DNA of 38,840 bases from Granulicella aggregans. GTDB lineage: Bacteria; Acidobacteriota; Terriglobia; Terriglobales; Acidobacteriaceae. Made by a program: the position numbers and the translations under genes. The DNA lies in NCBI RefSeq assembly GCF_014203275.1, contig NZ_JACHIP010000023.1:1-38840 (forward strand). The letters are read 5' to 3'. Below, piece by piece: positions 25,707 to 33,417 of the stretch (within the stretch, counting starts at the first letter, position 1; each line of letters begins with the position of its first letter). The notes beneath the pieces were generated by a model that saw only the letters and a program-made list of their open reading frames with translations, ran no database searches and had not been told where the DNA came from.

Positions 25707-26357
25707 ATGAACACCGCTGAAACTTTACGGAACGATGTTGAACAGGAGTTGCGCTGGGACCCCAGCGTCTCGGCTGAAAAGATCGGCGTCTCTGTCAACA
25801 GAGGCGTGGTCGAACTCGATGGCCATGTAAGCAGTCTCTATGAGAAGTGGGCCGCTGAGCGCGTTGCTCTTCGAGTCCTAAACGTTACCTCAATCGCAAG
25901 CGAGATCGTCGTGGACCTTCCCTTCGACGGCATCCGCACGGACGAAGACATCGCGCTCGCGGCCACGACCCATCTGACCTGGAATTTCCAAGTTCCCGAC
26001 ACGATTAAAGTGACGGTAAGCAAGGGTTGTTTGACGCTCACTGGTGTCGCTGAATGGCATTTCCAGAAGGCCGAGGCGGAGCGAGCGGTCCGTTCGCTTA
26101 ATGGCGTTCGCGGAGTCTTTAACGAGATCGAGTTGAAGCCGAAGGTAAGCGCTCTGGGCGTCAAGATCAAGATCGAGAATGCACTGAAGCGCGATGCTCA
26201 GATTGACTCGAATAACATCACGGTTGAGACAGTGGGTAGCGATGTCACGCTGCGTGGACGTGTCCACTCTTGGCACGAGCGGCAGGATGCGGAGTATGCG
26301 GCTTTCGGAGCGCCTGGTGTCGCCAGCGTCTCAAACTTGCTTACGATAAGCTCCTGA
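25707..26357 (+). CDS. BON-domain protein 1 (three BON-like units)
   Basis: I start at ATG 25707 (MNTAETLRNDVEQELRWDPS), because the paralogue at 31142 begins with the same residues. The 216-residue protein has three BON-like repeats. The first runs VEQELRWDPSVSAEKIGVSV with VVELDGHVSSLYEK, the second runs EDIALAATTHLTWNFQVPDT with LTLTGVAEWHFQK, and the third runs VKIKIENALKRDAQIDSNNI with VTLRGRVHSWHER. No signal peptide is present, unlike OsmY, so it is probably cytoplasmic. The domain is thought to bind lipid or other partners. It follows the pseudo-receiver gene and ends at the terminator at 26391. Confidence 0.88.
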   Translation: MNTAETLRNDVEQELRWDPSVSAEKIGVSVNRGVVELDGHVSSLYEKWAAERVALRVLNVTSIASEIVVDLPFDGIRTDEDIALAATTHLTWNFQVPDTIKVTVSKGCLTLTGVAEWHFQKAEAERAVRSLNGVRGVFNEIELKPKVSALGVKIKIENALKRDAQIDSNNITVETVGSDVTLRGRVHSWHERQDAEYAAFGAPGVASVSNLLTISS

Positions 26358-26385
26358 GCGGCGGCTTCCGCACTGGCACAACAAA

Positions 26386-26420
26386 GGGGTGCAGAAGCGA
26401 CGTGCTTCTGCCCATTTTCT
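26386..26420 (+). terminator. Intrinsic terminator after BON1
   Basis: An 8-bp stem gcagaagc (26391-26398) and gcttctgc (26404-26411) with loop gacgt, plus outer ggg/ccc pairs, is followed by attttctc. Confidence 0.6.
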
Positions 26421-26581
26421 CAGAGAGTTGCGTTATGACGCCACCTAAATGGAATGTGCAGCATACGGAACGGTTGCAGGCATTTCTGCTCCATTTGATC
26501 AATTTAGCGCTTACGCACAGGTGATGGCAGGGGTGTATAGTCGGCCAATAGAACCACGTTCTATGTGGATCGAGGCACCCG

Positions 26582-27301
26582 ATGCCTAACTCTTTGACAC
26601 TTCGCACCAAATCGTTGGACTGCAATAACTGCGAACACCGTTCTTTGCGTACGTTCTGTAACCTGGACGAGGCTGCGCTCAAAGACTATGCTGCAATCGG
26701 GGTCGAAACCAGCTTCGCCAAGGGAGCGACTCTCTTTAGCGAAGGAACCCGAAGCAAGGGCGTTTATGTGATTTGTACAGGACAGGTGAAACTCTTCTGC
26801 ACATCCAAGGACGGAAAGACACTCATCTTAAAGATAGCGATGCCCGGCGACGTTCTCGGGTTGGGAGCTGTTCTTTCCGATTCAGCCTACGAGGTGACGG
26901 CTGAAACCATCCAGACGACAGAGATCAAGAGTATTCGTCGCGAGGAGTTCCTACCTTTTCTTGAAAAGCATGGTGAAGGTAGTCTTCACGCTGCAAAAGC
27001 GCTCTCGGACGACTATAAAGCTGCGTTCTTCGACGCCCGGCGTCTGGCTCTGTCTGGCTCAGCAGCCGGTCGACTGGCCGGCGTGCTGCTCGATTGGGGA
27101 AAGGCGGCTGCGAGCTGTGGCAAGTTGGAGATGCGCTTCACGATGGCCCTGACCCATGAAGAGCTAGCGAACATGGTAGGAAGTTCACGCGAAACGGTCA
27201 CGAGGATGCTGACGCGCTTCAAGAAAGAAAAACTGATCGAGATGCGAGGATCCTCCATCATGATCTTGGATCCAGAGTTGATGGAGAGCTTGGTGGCTTG
27301 A
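26582..27301 (+). CDS. Crp/Fnr-family transcription regulator with N-terminal Cys cluster
   Basis: The 239-residue protein has an N-terminal C14-x2-C17-x8-C26 group (LDCNNCEHRSLRTFCNL). FNR uses a similar CxxC...C plus a fourth Cys to hold an oxygen-sensitive 4Fe-4S cluster. C65 or C72 (VICTGQVKLFC) could be the fourth ligand here. A cNMP-binding-like beta barrel follows (FAKGATLFSEGTRSKGVYVI, MPGDVLGLGAVLSDSAYEVT). The C-terminal winged HTH is LTHEELANMVGSSRETVTRM. Its recognition helix S-R-E-T-V-x-R matches E. coli CRP (R180, E181, R185), which reads TGTGA. The palindromes GTGAC-N4-GTCAC nearby agree with this. CGAGG lies before the ATG. It is probably an oxygen, NO or redox-responsive activator of the local stress genes. 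Confidence 0.88.
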   Translation: MPNSLTLRTKSLDCNNCEHRSLRTFCNLDEAALKDYAAIGVETSFAKGATLFSEGTRSKGVYVICTGQVKLFCTSKDGKTLILKIAMPGDVLGLGAVLSDSAYEVTAETIQTTEIKSIRREEFLPFLEKHGEGSLHAAKALSDDYKAAFFDARRLALSGSAAGRLAGVLLDWGKAAASCGKLEMRFTMALTHEELANMVGSSRETVTRMLTRFKKEKLIEMRGSSIMILDPELMESLVA

Positions 27302-27318
27302 CAGCGCTTCCATCATCT

Positions 27319-27332
27319 GTGACTCCTGTCAC
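27319..27332 (+). promoter_or_regulatory. Crp/Fnr-type palindrome c (YflT-like gene 1)
   Basis: GTGAC-TCCT-GTCAC, with outer T and A giving TGTGAC and GTCACA, ends 49 bp before the ATG at 27381. A -10-like hexamer TAGCTT lies at 27355-27360. This puts the site at -41.5 from a start near 27367, leaving a 14-nt leader with the ribosome site GAGGTGAT. Confidence 0.65.
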
Positions 27333-27380
27333 AGATTTGTTGGAGCGGATCACCTAGCTTGCTATCAGAAGAGGTGATCC

Positions 27381-28022
27381 ATGTCTAACGGTCTTCACTC
27401 AGTGCCTCCCATGCCCGCATTCAGGTTACTTTCGAATGGGGGGCCGTCGTCGGCGTTTCAGCTCGCCAGGAGGATGACAACAACCAAGGGTCTGTTCGAG
27501 GTGGACTCTGTGGTCGCGATCTATGACCGCCACGATGAAGCCGAGCGCGCTATACGGACGCTTCAGGCAAGCGGCATCGACATGAGGACTCTCTCCGTTG
27601 CCGCCCGCGATCCAGAAATGACGGAGCACGTCACCGGTTACTACACTGCAGGAGACCGGATGTTGCATTGGGGCAAGCTCGGAGCTTTCTGGGGAGCTTT
27701 ATGGGGCATCCTCTTCGACTCCGCACTGTTCGCGATTCCTGGCATAGGCCCAGTCCTGCTGGCTGGCCCGCTGGTTGCATGGATCGTAGCGATCCTTGAG
27801 GGTGCCGTGGTGGTCGGTGGGCTTAGCGCTCTCGGGGCCGGTCTGGTCAGCATTGGTATTCCAAGGCAAAGCGTAATCGAATACGAGACCGCGCTGAGGA
27901 CCAACAAGTTCCTCCTCATTGTTCACGGCACAAGGCGCGAAGTAACCAAAGCGAAAGAGATCATCGGCAAGACTCAGCCCCAATTTCACACGCTTCATAG
28001 CGAAAGAGTCTTCGCAAATTAA
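27381..28022 (+). CDS. YflT-like glycine-rich stress protein 1
   Basis: The 213-residue protein has an N-terminal extension of about 40 residues. A ferredoxin-like unit follows, as in YflT/GS17M stress proteins (VVAIYDRHDEAERAIRTLQA with DMRTLSVAARD). A Gly/Ala-rich hydrophobic middle comes next (LGAFWGALWGILFDSALFAI, GPVLLAGPLVAWIVAILEGA), which may enter a membrane. It ends with a unit carrying IPRQSVIEYETALRTNKFLL. The family is associated with general stress but lacks a known activity. GAGGTGAT gives a long Shine-Dalgarno match. It lies just after the Crp/Fnr gene and has its own palindrome. A shorter paralogue is at 32728. Confidence 0.8.
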   Translation: MSNGLHSVPPMPAFRLLSNGGPSSAFQLARRMTTTKGLFEVDSVVAIYDRHDEAERAIRTLQASGIDMRTLSVAARDPEMTEHVTGYYTAGDRMLHWGKLGAFWGALWGILFDSALFAIPGIGPVLLAGPLVAWIVAILEGAVVVGGLSALGAGLVSIGIPRQSVIEYETALRTNKFLLIVHGTRREVTKAKEIIGKTQPQFHTLHSERVFAN

Positions 28023-28071
28023 TGGGGACCCCACTTCCACTTAATTTCTTTCAGCATCAACAAGGAGCTCT

Positions 28072-28278
28072 ATGCAGATTCTCAGGCAACAGACCAGCTT
28101 AGACATTCAGTTGCTCTCTCATAAGCAGGGCCTCTATGTACCCATGCGCCAGCGATCTGTTGAATTTAGGTACAGATTCAGCCCGATGGAGAGCGATCCC
28201 AGCAAGGAGCTTTTGGTAAAAGTAACAAGCCAGGACGTGCGTTCCATACCAGCATCGCGCCACGCCTCGGTTGCATAA
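28072..28278 (+). CDS. Hypothetical 68-aa protein
   Basis: AAGGAG sits 6 bases before the ATG, a better ribosome site than most here. The product is basic and polar (SVEFRYRFSPMESDPSKELL) with no recognised motif or membrane segment. It follows the YflT-like gene by 49 bp on the same strand and may be transcribed from the same promoter. Confidence 0.5.
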   Translation: MQILRQQTSLDIQLLSHKQGLYVPMRQRSVEFRYRFSPMESDPSKELLVKVTSQDVRSIPASRHASVA

Positions 28279-28347
28279 ATCCAGGCACCCACCGACCAAG
28301 GCTTGCCAAAACTCTCGATAGGTCATCGCAGAGGTTCGGGGAAGCAT

Positions 28348-29339
28348 ATGAAAGCTGCTGTCCTCCCTCCGTTGAGGTCTCGCAATGGTAGTTTCCTGGA
28401 CATCGAGGATGTGCCACGGCCGCAGGTAAGGTTGGGGTTTGTGCTCCTTCGTGTTCTCGCCTGCGGGATCTGTCGGACTGACCTTCACATCGTCGAAGGG
28501 GATCTCCGAGGCCCGTTGTTCCACGCATCCCTGGCCACCAGATAGTCGGCGAGGTCGTAGAGGGCGAAACTGGCGAGTTACCCGTTGGAAAAAGGGTTGG
28601 CGTTTCATGGATGGGCGGCGTTGACGGAGACTGCTGGTACTGCCGCCACAAGATGGAGAATTTGTGCGACAAACCGATTTTCACGGGATACACGGTCGAT
28701 GGTGGCTACGCGGAGTTCGTTCTAGTTCGTTCAGATTTCGTATTTCCCCTTCCCGACGGCCTCGACAGCATTCACGCCGCCCCTCTGTTGTGTGCGGGCA
28801 TCATCGGCTTTCGAAGTCTCCGGGTAGCGGGAGTAGAACCGGGTGATAGGGTTGGGCTGTTTGGGTTTGGCAGTTCGGCGGGACTCGCGATGCCGATCCT
28901 GAAGTCGTGGGGGTGCGAAACATACGTTGTCACTCGCGGGGAGAACCACCGAAATCTTGCCACGTCATTAGGTGCTAGCTGGGTTGGGACCGAAAAGGAC
29001 AAGCCGCCGGTTGAGCTCGACCGGGCCGTGACCTTTGCTCCAAGCGGAAAGGTCGTCGTTGACGCTCTTTCAAGTCTCCGAAAAGGTGGTGTGGTTGCAA
29101 TCAACGCAATTCACCTAAACCAAATGCCCGCATTCGACTACGACACGCTTCTGTGGGGCGAGAGGCAAATTCGTAGTGTGGCCAATATGACTCGACAGGA
29201 TGCTCGCGACTTTTTGGCTGTGGCACATCAACTCGACATCCGGCCAGAGGTGACAGTGATTCCACTGGAGCATGCGAATGACGCGCTGTTTGCAGTGAAA
29301 GATGAGCGGGAGCCTGGGTCCGCGGTGCTCGTACCGTGA
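28348..29339 (+). pseudogene. Zinc-dependent alcohol dehydrogenase, one frameshift
   Basis: The first frame (28348 to about 28525) holds the GroES-like start and the catalytic-zinc Cys in VLACGICRTDLHIVEGDL. The second frame, from about 28527, resumes at IPGHQIVGEVVEGETGELPV (the HE-type His), then SWMGGVDGDCWYCRHKMENL, with the structural-zinc Cys set partly kept (C-x2-C-x7-C). The Rossmann domain follows (VGLFGFGSSAGLAMPILKSW), and the frame runs to TGA. A single one-base loss near 28525 joins the two. All else, including the length of about 330 aa, fits the family, so the break is recent or a sequencing error. Zinc ADHs are often part of Crp/Fnr stress regulons, but no palindrome precedes this gene. 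Confidence 0.8.
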
Positions 29340-29482
29340 GGTTCGATTTCTGACGGATGGAGCTCCACTTGATCGTCCGCTCTGTTTCGCTGAGCGTGAC
29401 CCTTTGGTATGTTGGTCCTGATCGAAGCCCACTCGCTTTGAGAGCCTCAATGTTGCAAACTCTTGAGTTGTGTAAAAGCCCG

Positions 29483-29496
29483 GTGACAGCCATCAC
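29483..29496 (+). promoter_or_regulatory. Crp/Fnr-type palindrome d (zinc-ribbon / USP2 operon)
   Basis: GTGAC-AGCC-ATCAC, one mismatch to a perfect palindrome and continuing with A, ends 46 bp before the ATG at 29542. A -10-like TACAGT at 29519-29524 again gives a site centre at -41.5. Confidence 0.6.
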
Positions 29497-29541
29497 AGCC
29501 TTTTTTCTCGCAGAGCCCTACAGTCTTTCGAGAGGTGATTT

Positions 29542-29874
29542 ATGGTCGATGTTTGCGTAAACCCCACATGCAAAACGGCGTTCACAACGCTCACCACCGG
29601 TGACCTCTATGCGCTTGAAAACCGATCTGCGAATACCGAATTCTTCTGGCTGTGTTCAGCCTGTGTACCCTCGGTAGTGCCGTTTCTAGATCTCCACGGG
29701 CGCGTGAGCGTAGGAAGCAGATTGGTACGCATTCCCTGGTCGAAGTTCGACGCGGAGATTCAGCTCCGGTTGGTTCATAGCTCCCGGGAATCACGATCGT
29801 GGTTGCGGACGGGGGTGGCGCGTGAGTTCAGCTCTCGGAGTGATCTGCCTTTGTCTTCATTGGAGGCCGCATGA
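29542..29874 (+). CDS. Small zinc-ribbon-like protein, first gene of the USP2 operon
   Basis: The 110-residue protein has Cys pairs C5-x4-C10 (CVNPTC) and C38-x2-C41 (LCSAC), which could bind one zinc. The rest is basic and polar, with no other motif. The strong ribosome site GAGGTGAT lies just before the ATG. Its stop overlaps the start of USP2 (ATGA), so the two are translationally coupled. It is probably a regulatory or protein-binding partner in the stress response. No named family recognised. Confidence 0.65.
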   Translation: MVDVCVNPTCKTAFTTLTTGDLYALENRSANTEFFWLCSACVPSVVPFLDLHGRVSVGSRLVRIPWSKFDAEIQLRLVHSSRESRSWLRTGVAREFSSRSDLPLSSLEAA

Positions 29875-30923
29875 TTGGCGCTGACTTTTTCCGAAATGGA
29901 ATTGAAGAGGAGTCTAAACTTCCAGTTGCGCCCTCCGATCTGTCCTTCAAGAGCGTCCTTCTGGCGACGGACTTTTCCGATACCTCGCGAGCAGTTTTCA
30001 ATAAGGCGCTTCAACTGTGCCTCTCCCTCGACGCCAGCCTCTCCATCCTGCACATCTTCGAATACGCCAGTTGCTCAACCCCGTATTCCGGGAGCAATTC
30101 GAACGAGGCAGATAGGTACTACGAGAGGGCCCGGCGCTCACTCGATACATTCGAACAAACAGCTCGAACAGCCGGAGTTCGCTGCACCTCATCCATTGAA
30201 ACCGGTATCCCGTCATCAGCGATTTTGGATACGATCGTCGCGAATCACATAGATCTTGCTATCTTAGGTACTCGGTCGATCCGAGGGGTTGAGCGTCTCG
30301 TGACGGGATCTGCCGCGGAGGCTGTCTTTCGCAAGGCACCTTGTCCAGTGCTGACAGTCGGTCCCCACATTCGGGAGGTTCCTGACACAAGTCAGCTCGG
30401 ATCGCCCGTAATCTTCGCTACGGACTTCCACATCGGAACCATCGATGCGATTGCATACGCGGCATTCTTCTCGAGCTTGATGGCGGCACCCCTTCATTGC
30501 TTGCATGTGCTTCCGCTGATCCTTGCCGGCGCAGCCAAGAGTCCTGATGTGCCACAAGTCATCACAGAAGCTCTAAGGTATATATCCGCGAAGGACGGCA
30601 GGGCTATTGAGCCGCCTATTTGTGCGACCGCTTACGGCAATGAAATCTCAAAGACTGTCATTGACTATGCGAATCAGCACCATGCCAGGCTTATCGTGCT
30701 CGGCATCCGAAAGGCTCCGATGCTCGCCTCACATCTCCCCGCCCATATCGCGTATCACATCATCGCGGAGGCTCCTTGTCCGGTCTTGACGATGGCTTTC
30801 GCGCTAGAGTTCCCTGCCTTGCATTCTGACCGCTACGTATCTGAGGACCGCATTAGCTCCCTGCCGGTCCTCGCAGCGTCAACCCAACCGGTAAAATTGG
30901 ACGTAAGAGCCGTCGCCCGGTGA
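29871..30923 (+). CDS. Universal stress protein, tandem UspA domains (USP2)
   Basis: The 350-residue protein is a paralogue of USP1. Domain 1 runs from FKSVLLATDFSDTSRAVFNK to the nucleotide loop GTRSIRGVERLVTGSAAEAV (G-x2-G-x9-G-S/A type). Domain 2 starts PVIFATDFHIGTIDAIAYAA and ends LGIRKAPMLASHLPAHIAYH, with the loop glycines lost as in USP1. The N-terminus has a short extra stretch of about 20 residues. Overlap with the zinc-ribbon gene by 4 bp shows coupling, so it depends on palindrome d. Confidence 0.9.
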   Translation: MIGADFFRNGIEEESKLPVAPSDLSFKSVLLATDFSDTSRAVFNKALQLCLSLDASLSILHIFEYASCSTPYSGSNSNEADRYYERARRSLDTFEQTARTAGVRCTSSIETGIPSSAILDTIVANHIDLAILGTRSIRGVERLVTGSAAEAVFRKAPCPVLTVGPHIREVPDTSQLGSPVIFATDFHIGTIDAIAYAAFFSSLMAAPLHCLHVLPLILAGAAKSPDVPQVITEALRYISAKDGRAIEPPICATAYGNEISKTVIDYANQHHARLIVLGIRKAPMLASHLPAHIAYHIIAEAPCPVLTMAFALEFPALHSDRYVSEDRISSLPVLAASTQPVKLDVRAVAR

Positions 30924-31141
30924 CTTCGCACGTCGTGAACGGATCCAAGATTCCTGACCCAATCGATCGCCACCAGTAAGCACTCTTGGTCGCGCCCGAC
31001 CCGGTCGACAAGACATTCGAAGCAAGGTGTACAGCCCTCAGAACACAGCTTCGAAGAAACACCAATCTTGGGAACGTAAGTGCAAAACCGGCAGCCAACC
31101 GGAGTGTTTGACAACGAGTGTCGTAGATAAGGCGGTCCACC

Positions 31142-31792
31142 ATGAACACAGCTTCCATGATGAAAAGCAATGTCGAACAGGAACTACGCTGGGACCCTAG
31201 CGTTCACGCAGAGAAGATCGGTGTTTCGGTCAACATGGGTGTCGTTGAGCTAGATGGCCATGTTGGCAGTTTTTACGAGAAATGGGCGGCAGAGCAAGCG
31301 GCGTTGCGCGTGATCAATGTTTCGTCCGTTGCAAGCGAGATCATCGTCGATCTACCGCTGGACGGCGTTAGAACAGATGAAGATATTGCATCCGCCGCCA
31401 GCAGCCACTTCAATTGGAACCTGCTCGTGCCGAATACGATCAAGGTTCAGGTAGCGAAGGGCTACGTGACGCTTTCGGGCACAACTGAGTGGCAATATCA
31501 GCGGGAAGAAGCCGAGCGCGTCATCAGATCTCTTAGCGGCGTGACGGACGTCAGCAATAATATCGAACTGAAACCCAAGGTCAGCGCAAACGGTGTGAAG
31601 GTCAAGATCGAGGAGGCCCTCAAGCGTGATGCACAGATCGAAGCGAAGAATGTGGAAGTCGAAACGGCTGGCAATATCGTCACACTTCGCGGTCACGTTC
31701 ACTCGTGGAGAGAGCGCGAAGATGCGGAGCACGCTGCCTTCGGCGCACCCGGCGTCACCGGAGTCGTGAATCTCCTCACAGTCAGCCACTAG
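31142..31792 (+). CDS. BON-domain protein 2 (three BON-like units)
   Basis: The 216-residue protein is a close paralogue of BON1, aligning without gaps: NVEQELRWDPSVHAEKIGVS, EDIASAASSHFNWNLLVPNT, VKVKIEEALKRDAQIEAKNV, and the shared ending FGAPGVTGVVNLLTVSH. The start ATG at 31142 is supported by the paralogue and by the AAGGCGG-like sequence upstream. Unlike BON1, no Crp-like palindrome is seen in the 220 bp between USP2 and this gene, so it may be read through from the USP2 operon. A strong hairpin follows at 31834. Confidence 0.88.
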   Translation: MNTASMMKSNVEQELRWDPSVHAEKIGVSVNMGVVELDGHVGSFYEKWAAEQAALRVINVSSVASEIIVDLPLDGVRTDEDIASAASSHFNWNLLVPNTIKVQVAKGYVTLSGTTEWQYQREEAERVIRSLSGVTDVSNNIELKPKVSANGVKVKIEEALKRDAQIEAKNVEVETAGNIVTLRGHVHSWREREDAEHAAFGAPGVTGVVNLLTVSH

Positions 31793-31833
31793 GCTAAAAC
31801 CGCTCGCATGAGCCACAACGAATCAACAGACAC

Positions 31834-31861
31834 ACGGAGCAGAAGACATCTTCTGCTCCGT
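31834..31861 (+). terminator. Hairpin terminator after BON2
   Basis: A perfect 13-bp stem (31834-31846 with 31849-31861) closes on a 2-base loop, 42 bp after the BON2 stop. No T-run follows, so it may act as a bidirectional or RNA-stabilising hairpin. Confidence 0.55.
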
Positions 31862-32090
31862 CCCGTTAGGTTCACGGTGGCAACGATCAGCCTGAAGCGG
31901 AACTAAGTTATCCCTTTAGGGGGCGTTCGCATGAGAGAAACGCCTGCTGCAATTGCCAAATGAGTGGAAGCGCTCCAAACAGCCCAGTAGACGCTTCGCT
32001 CGTGGTCACAACACGACGCTGCGCACAACGCGTCGCTGGTAGCTCATCGAGGTTGTGACAAATCGCGCGTCCCTCAGCTGACAATGCTTC

Positions 32091-32255
32091 CTAACTGTCT
32101 TCGTCTGGGTTGGGGCATTTGGTTAGATCTTCGCCTTTGCTCCGGATGTCGTGTAAGACAGTCGACGAATAGAGCACGATCTCTCCATCATCGAACGAGA
32201 TGACAATGGCATCGCCTAGTCTGTCGACACCGACAATGCGGGGCAAAACTCTCAT
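32091..32255 (-). CDS. Small hypothetical 54-aa protein
   Basis: The minus-strand frame runs from ATG 32253-32255 to TAG at 32091-32093. It encodes LPRIVGVDRLGDAIVISFDD followed by GEIVLYSSTVLHDIRSKG and an acidic tail. The alternating hydrophobic pattern suggests a small beta-sheet protein, resembling short conserved Acidobacterial proteins of unknown function. It has no strong ribosome site. An open frame continues a few codons upstream without another start. It is the only minus-strand gene in the stress island besides the HdeD-like gene. Confidence 0.5.
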   Translation of the reverse strand: MRVLPRIVGVDRLGDAIVISFDDGEIVLYSSTVLHDIRSKGEDLTKCPNPDEDS

Positions 32256-32727
32256 CTGAAAATCGTGGATGAAACGCCACCTAAGTGTCGGTCTGATGGA
32301 TTACAGAAATGCCTCAAAATCTTCAACAATGGACATCGCATCGACAATTAACGCGATCCATGACTTGGGTACTGTGGCGGACAGACATCATCTGATGGAG
32401 TGTGTACGCTTGCGGCTAAGGAGGTCCATTAACCTCTTTTCCCTGAGCGACGCCGGAGCGGTCTGGCTAGGTAGCTACAAAGATTAAGCGCACAACATAC
32501 CCACCTGCACTTCTGGTTTCTGGTCGCTTCTGTTTTCAAGGCCTTGGATGTTCGGTCTATGCAGAGCGATGACTAAGATGAACCCGAATCTGTTTCCATC
32601 CTCCCTCTGAGTCCTCCCTAGACAATCATTTGCATACCGTAACCGCGTGCTCCTACGTGCCTTCGCGGAGTGTCGGGATATCTCAGTTCATCGCTCATTC
32701 TGAGTCCAGGAAAGGGGAGCCGCACCT
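32256..32727. other. 472-bp upstream region of the second YflT-like gene
   Basis: A 72-codon plus-strand frame (32269-32487) is open but has no ribosome site or recognisable feature. I see no GTGAC-N4-GTCAC palindrome here, unlike the first YflT-like gene. Confidence 0.4.
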
Positions 32728-33243
32728 ATGTTGAGTGTTCAATCTGTGATCTCCATCTACGCGACACCCAATCTCGCAGCGGACGCGATCCGGCTCCTGC
32801 AAAAGGTCGGAACATGCGTTGAACGCATCTCGATCGCGGGCAGTCACGAACCCACAGTCGCCGAAGTCAAACAACCGGAACTGACAAGATACTCGAGCGA
32901 GCAAGGAGCGGCATGGGGTGGACCCTGGGCCTTGCTGCATCACTCCGCCATTTTCAAACTGCCGGACTTTGGACCCGTCCGACTCGCCGGGCCACTCATA
33001 TTCTGGATGAAAGCAATCCAAGCTAGAGGAATAGCTTTCCCGGGAGTAACAACCTTTGGCGCGGGACTGGTAAGCATTGGTGTCCCCATTCAAACTGCGC
33101 TGACGTGTGAACACGCATTGAGGGCACACCAATTTCCCCTCATCGTTCATGGCCAAAGTGAGATCGTATTCGCAGCCAGAGATGCAATGGCGGCAGCGCT
33201 ACCAGCCTCATTGATGGTTCATGGGAACGCACCCTGTAATTAG
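32728..33243 (+). CDS. YflT-like stress protein 2
   Basis: The 171-residue protein is a paralogue of the protein at 27381 without the N-terminal extension. It has VISIYATPNLAADAIRLLQK, then the Gly/Ala-rich middle (FGPVRLAGPLIFWMKAIQAR and TTFGAGLVSIGVPIQTALTC), then an EHALRAHQFPLIVHG ending. The middle is more polar and less regular than in the paralogue (for example HHSAIFKLPDFGP replaces FDSALFAIPGIGP), so it has drifted. GGGGAG precedes the ATG. No Crp-like site seen. Confidence 0.75.
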   Translation: MLSVQSVISIYATPNLAADAIRLLQKVGTCVERISIAGSHEPTVAEVKQPELTRYSSEQGAAWGGPWALLHHSAIFKLPDFGPVRLAGPLIFWMKAIQARGIAFPGVTTFGAGLVSIGVPIQTALTCEHALRAHQFPLIVHGQSEIVFAARDAMAAALPASLMVHGNAPCN

Positions 33244-33417
33244 GGCCCTGTCAGCACGCGGCGCAGTTTCGCCAACTAGCAGGCTCCCTATACCGAGTCT
33301 GATTCCAGACTGTCCCGGAAACTCACCATCGCAGATTGAACCTGACATTCGTGAGTCAGGAGACAGCTGTCGTCAAGGGACTGATGGGACATTGAGCCAA
33401 GATGGGACTTCTACAAT

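Noticed and set aside
26521..26537. GTGATGGCAGGGGTG before the Crp/Fnr gene as an autoregulatory site
   Set aside because: Second half does not form the palindrome (no TCAC), so it does not fit the motif of the other four sites.
32269..32487. 72-codon plus-strand frame
   Set aside because: No ribosome site and no recognisable feature; it overlaps the upstream region of the small minus-strand gene.
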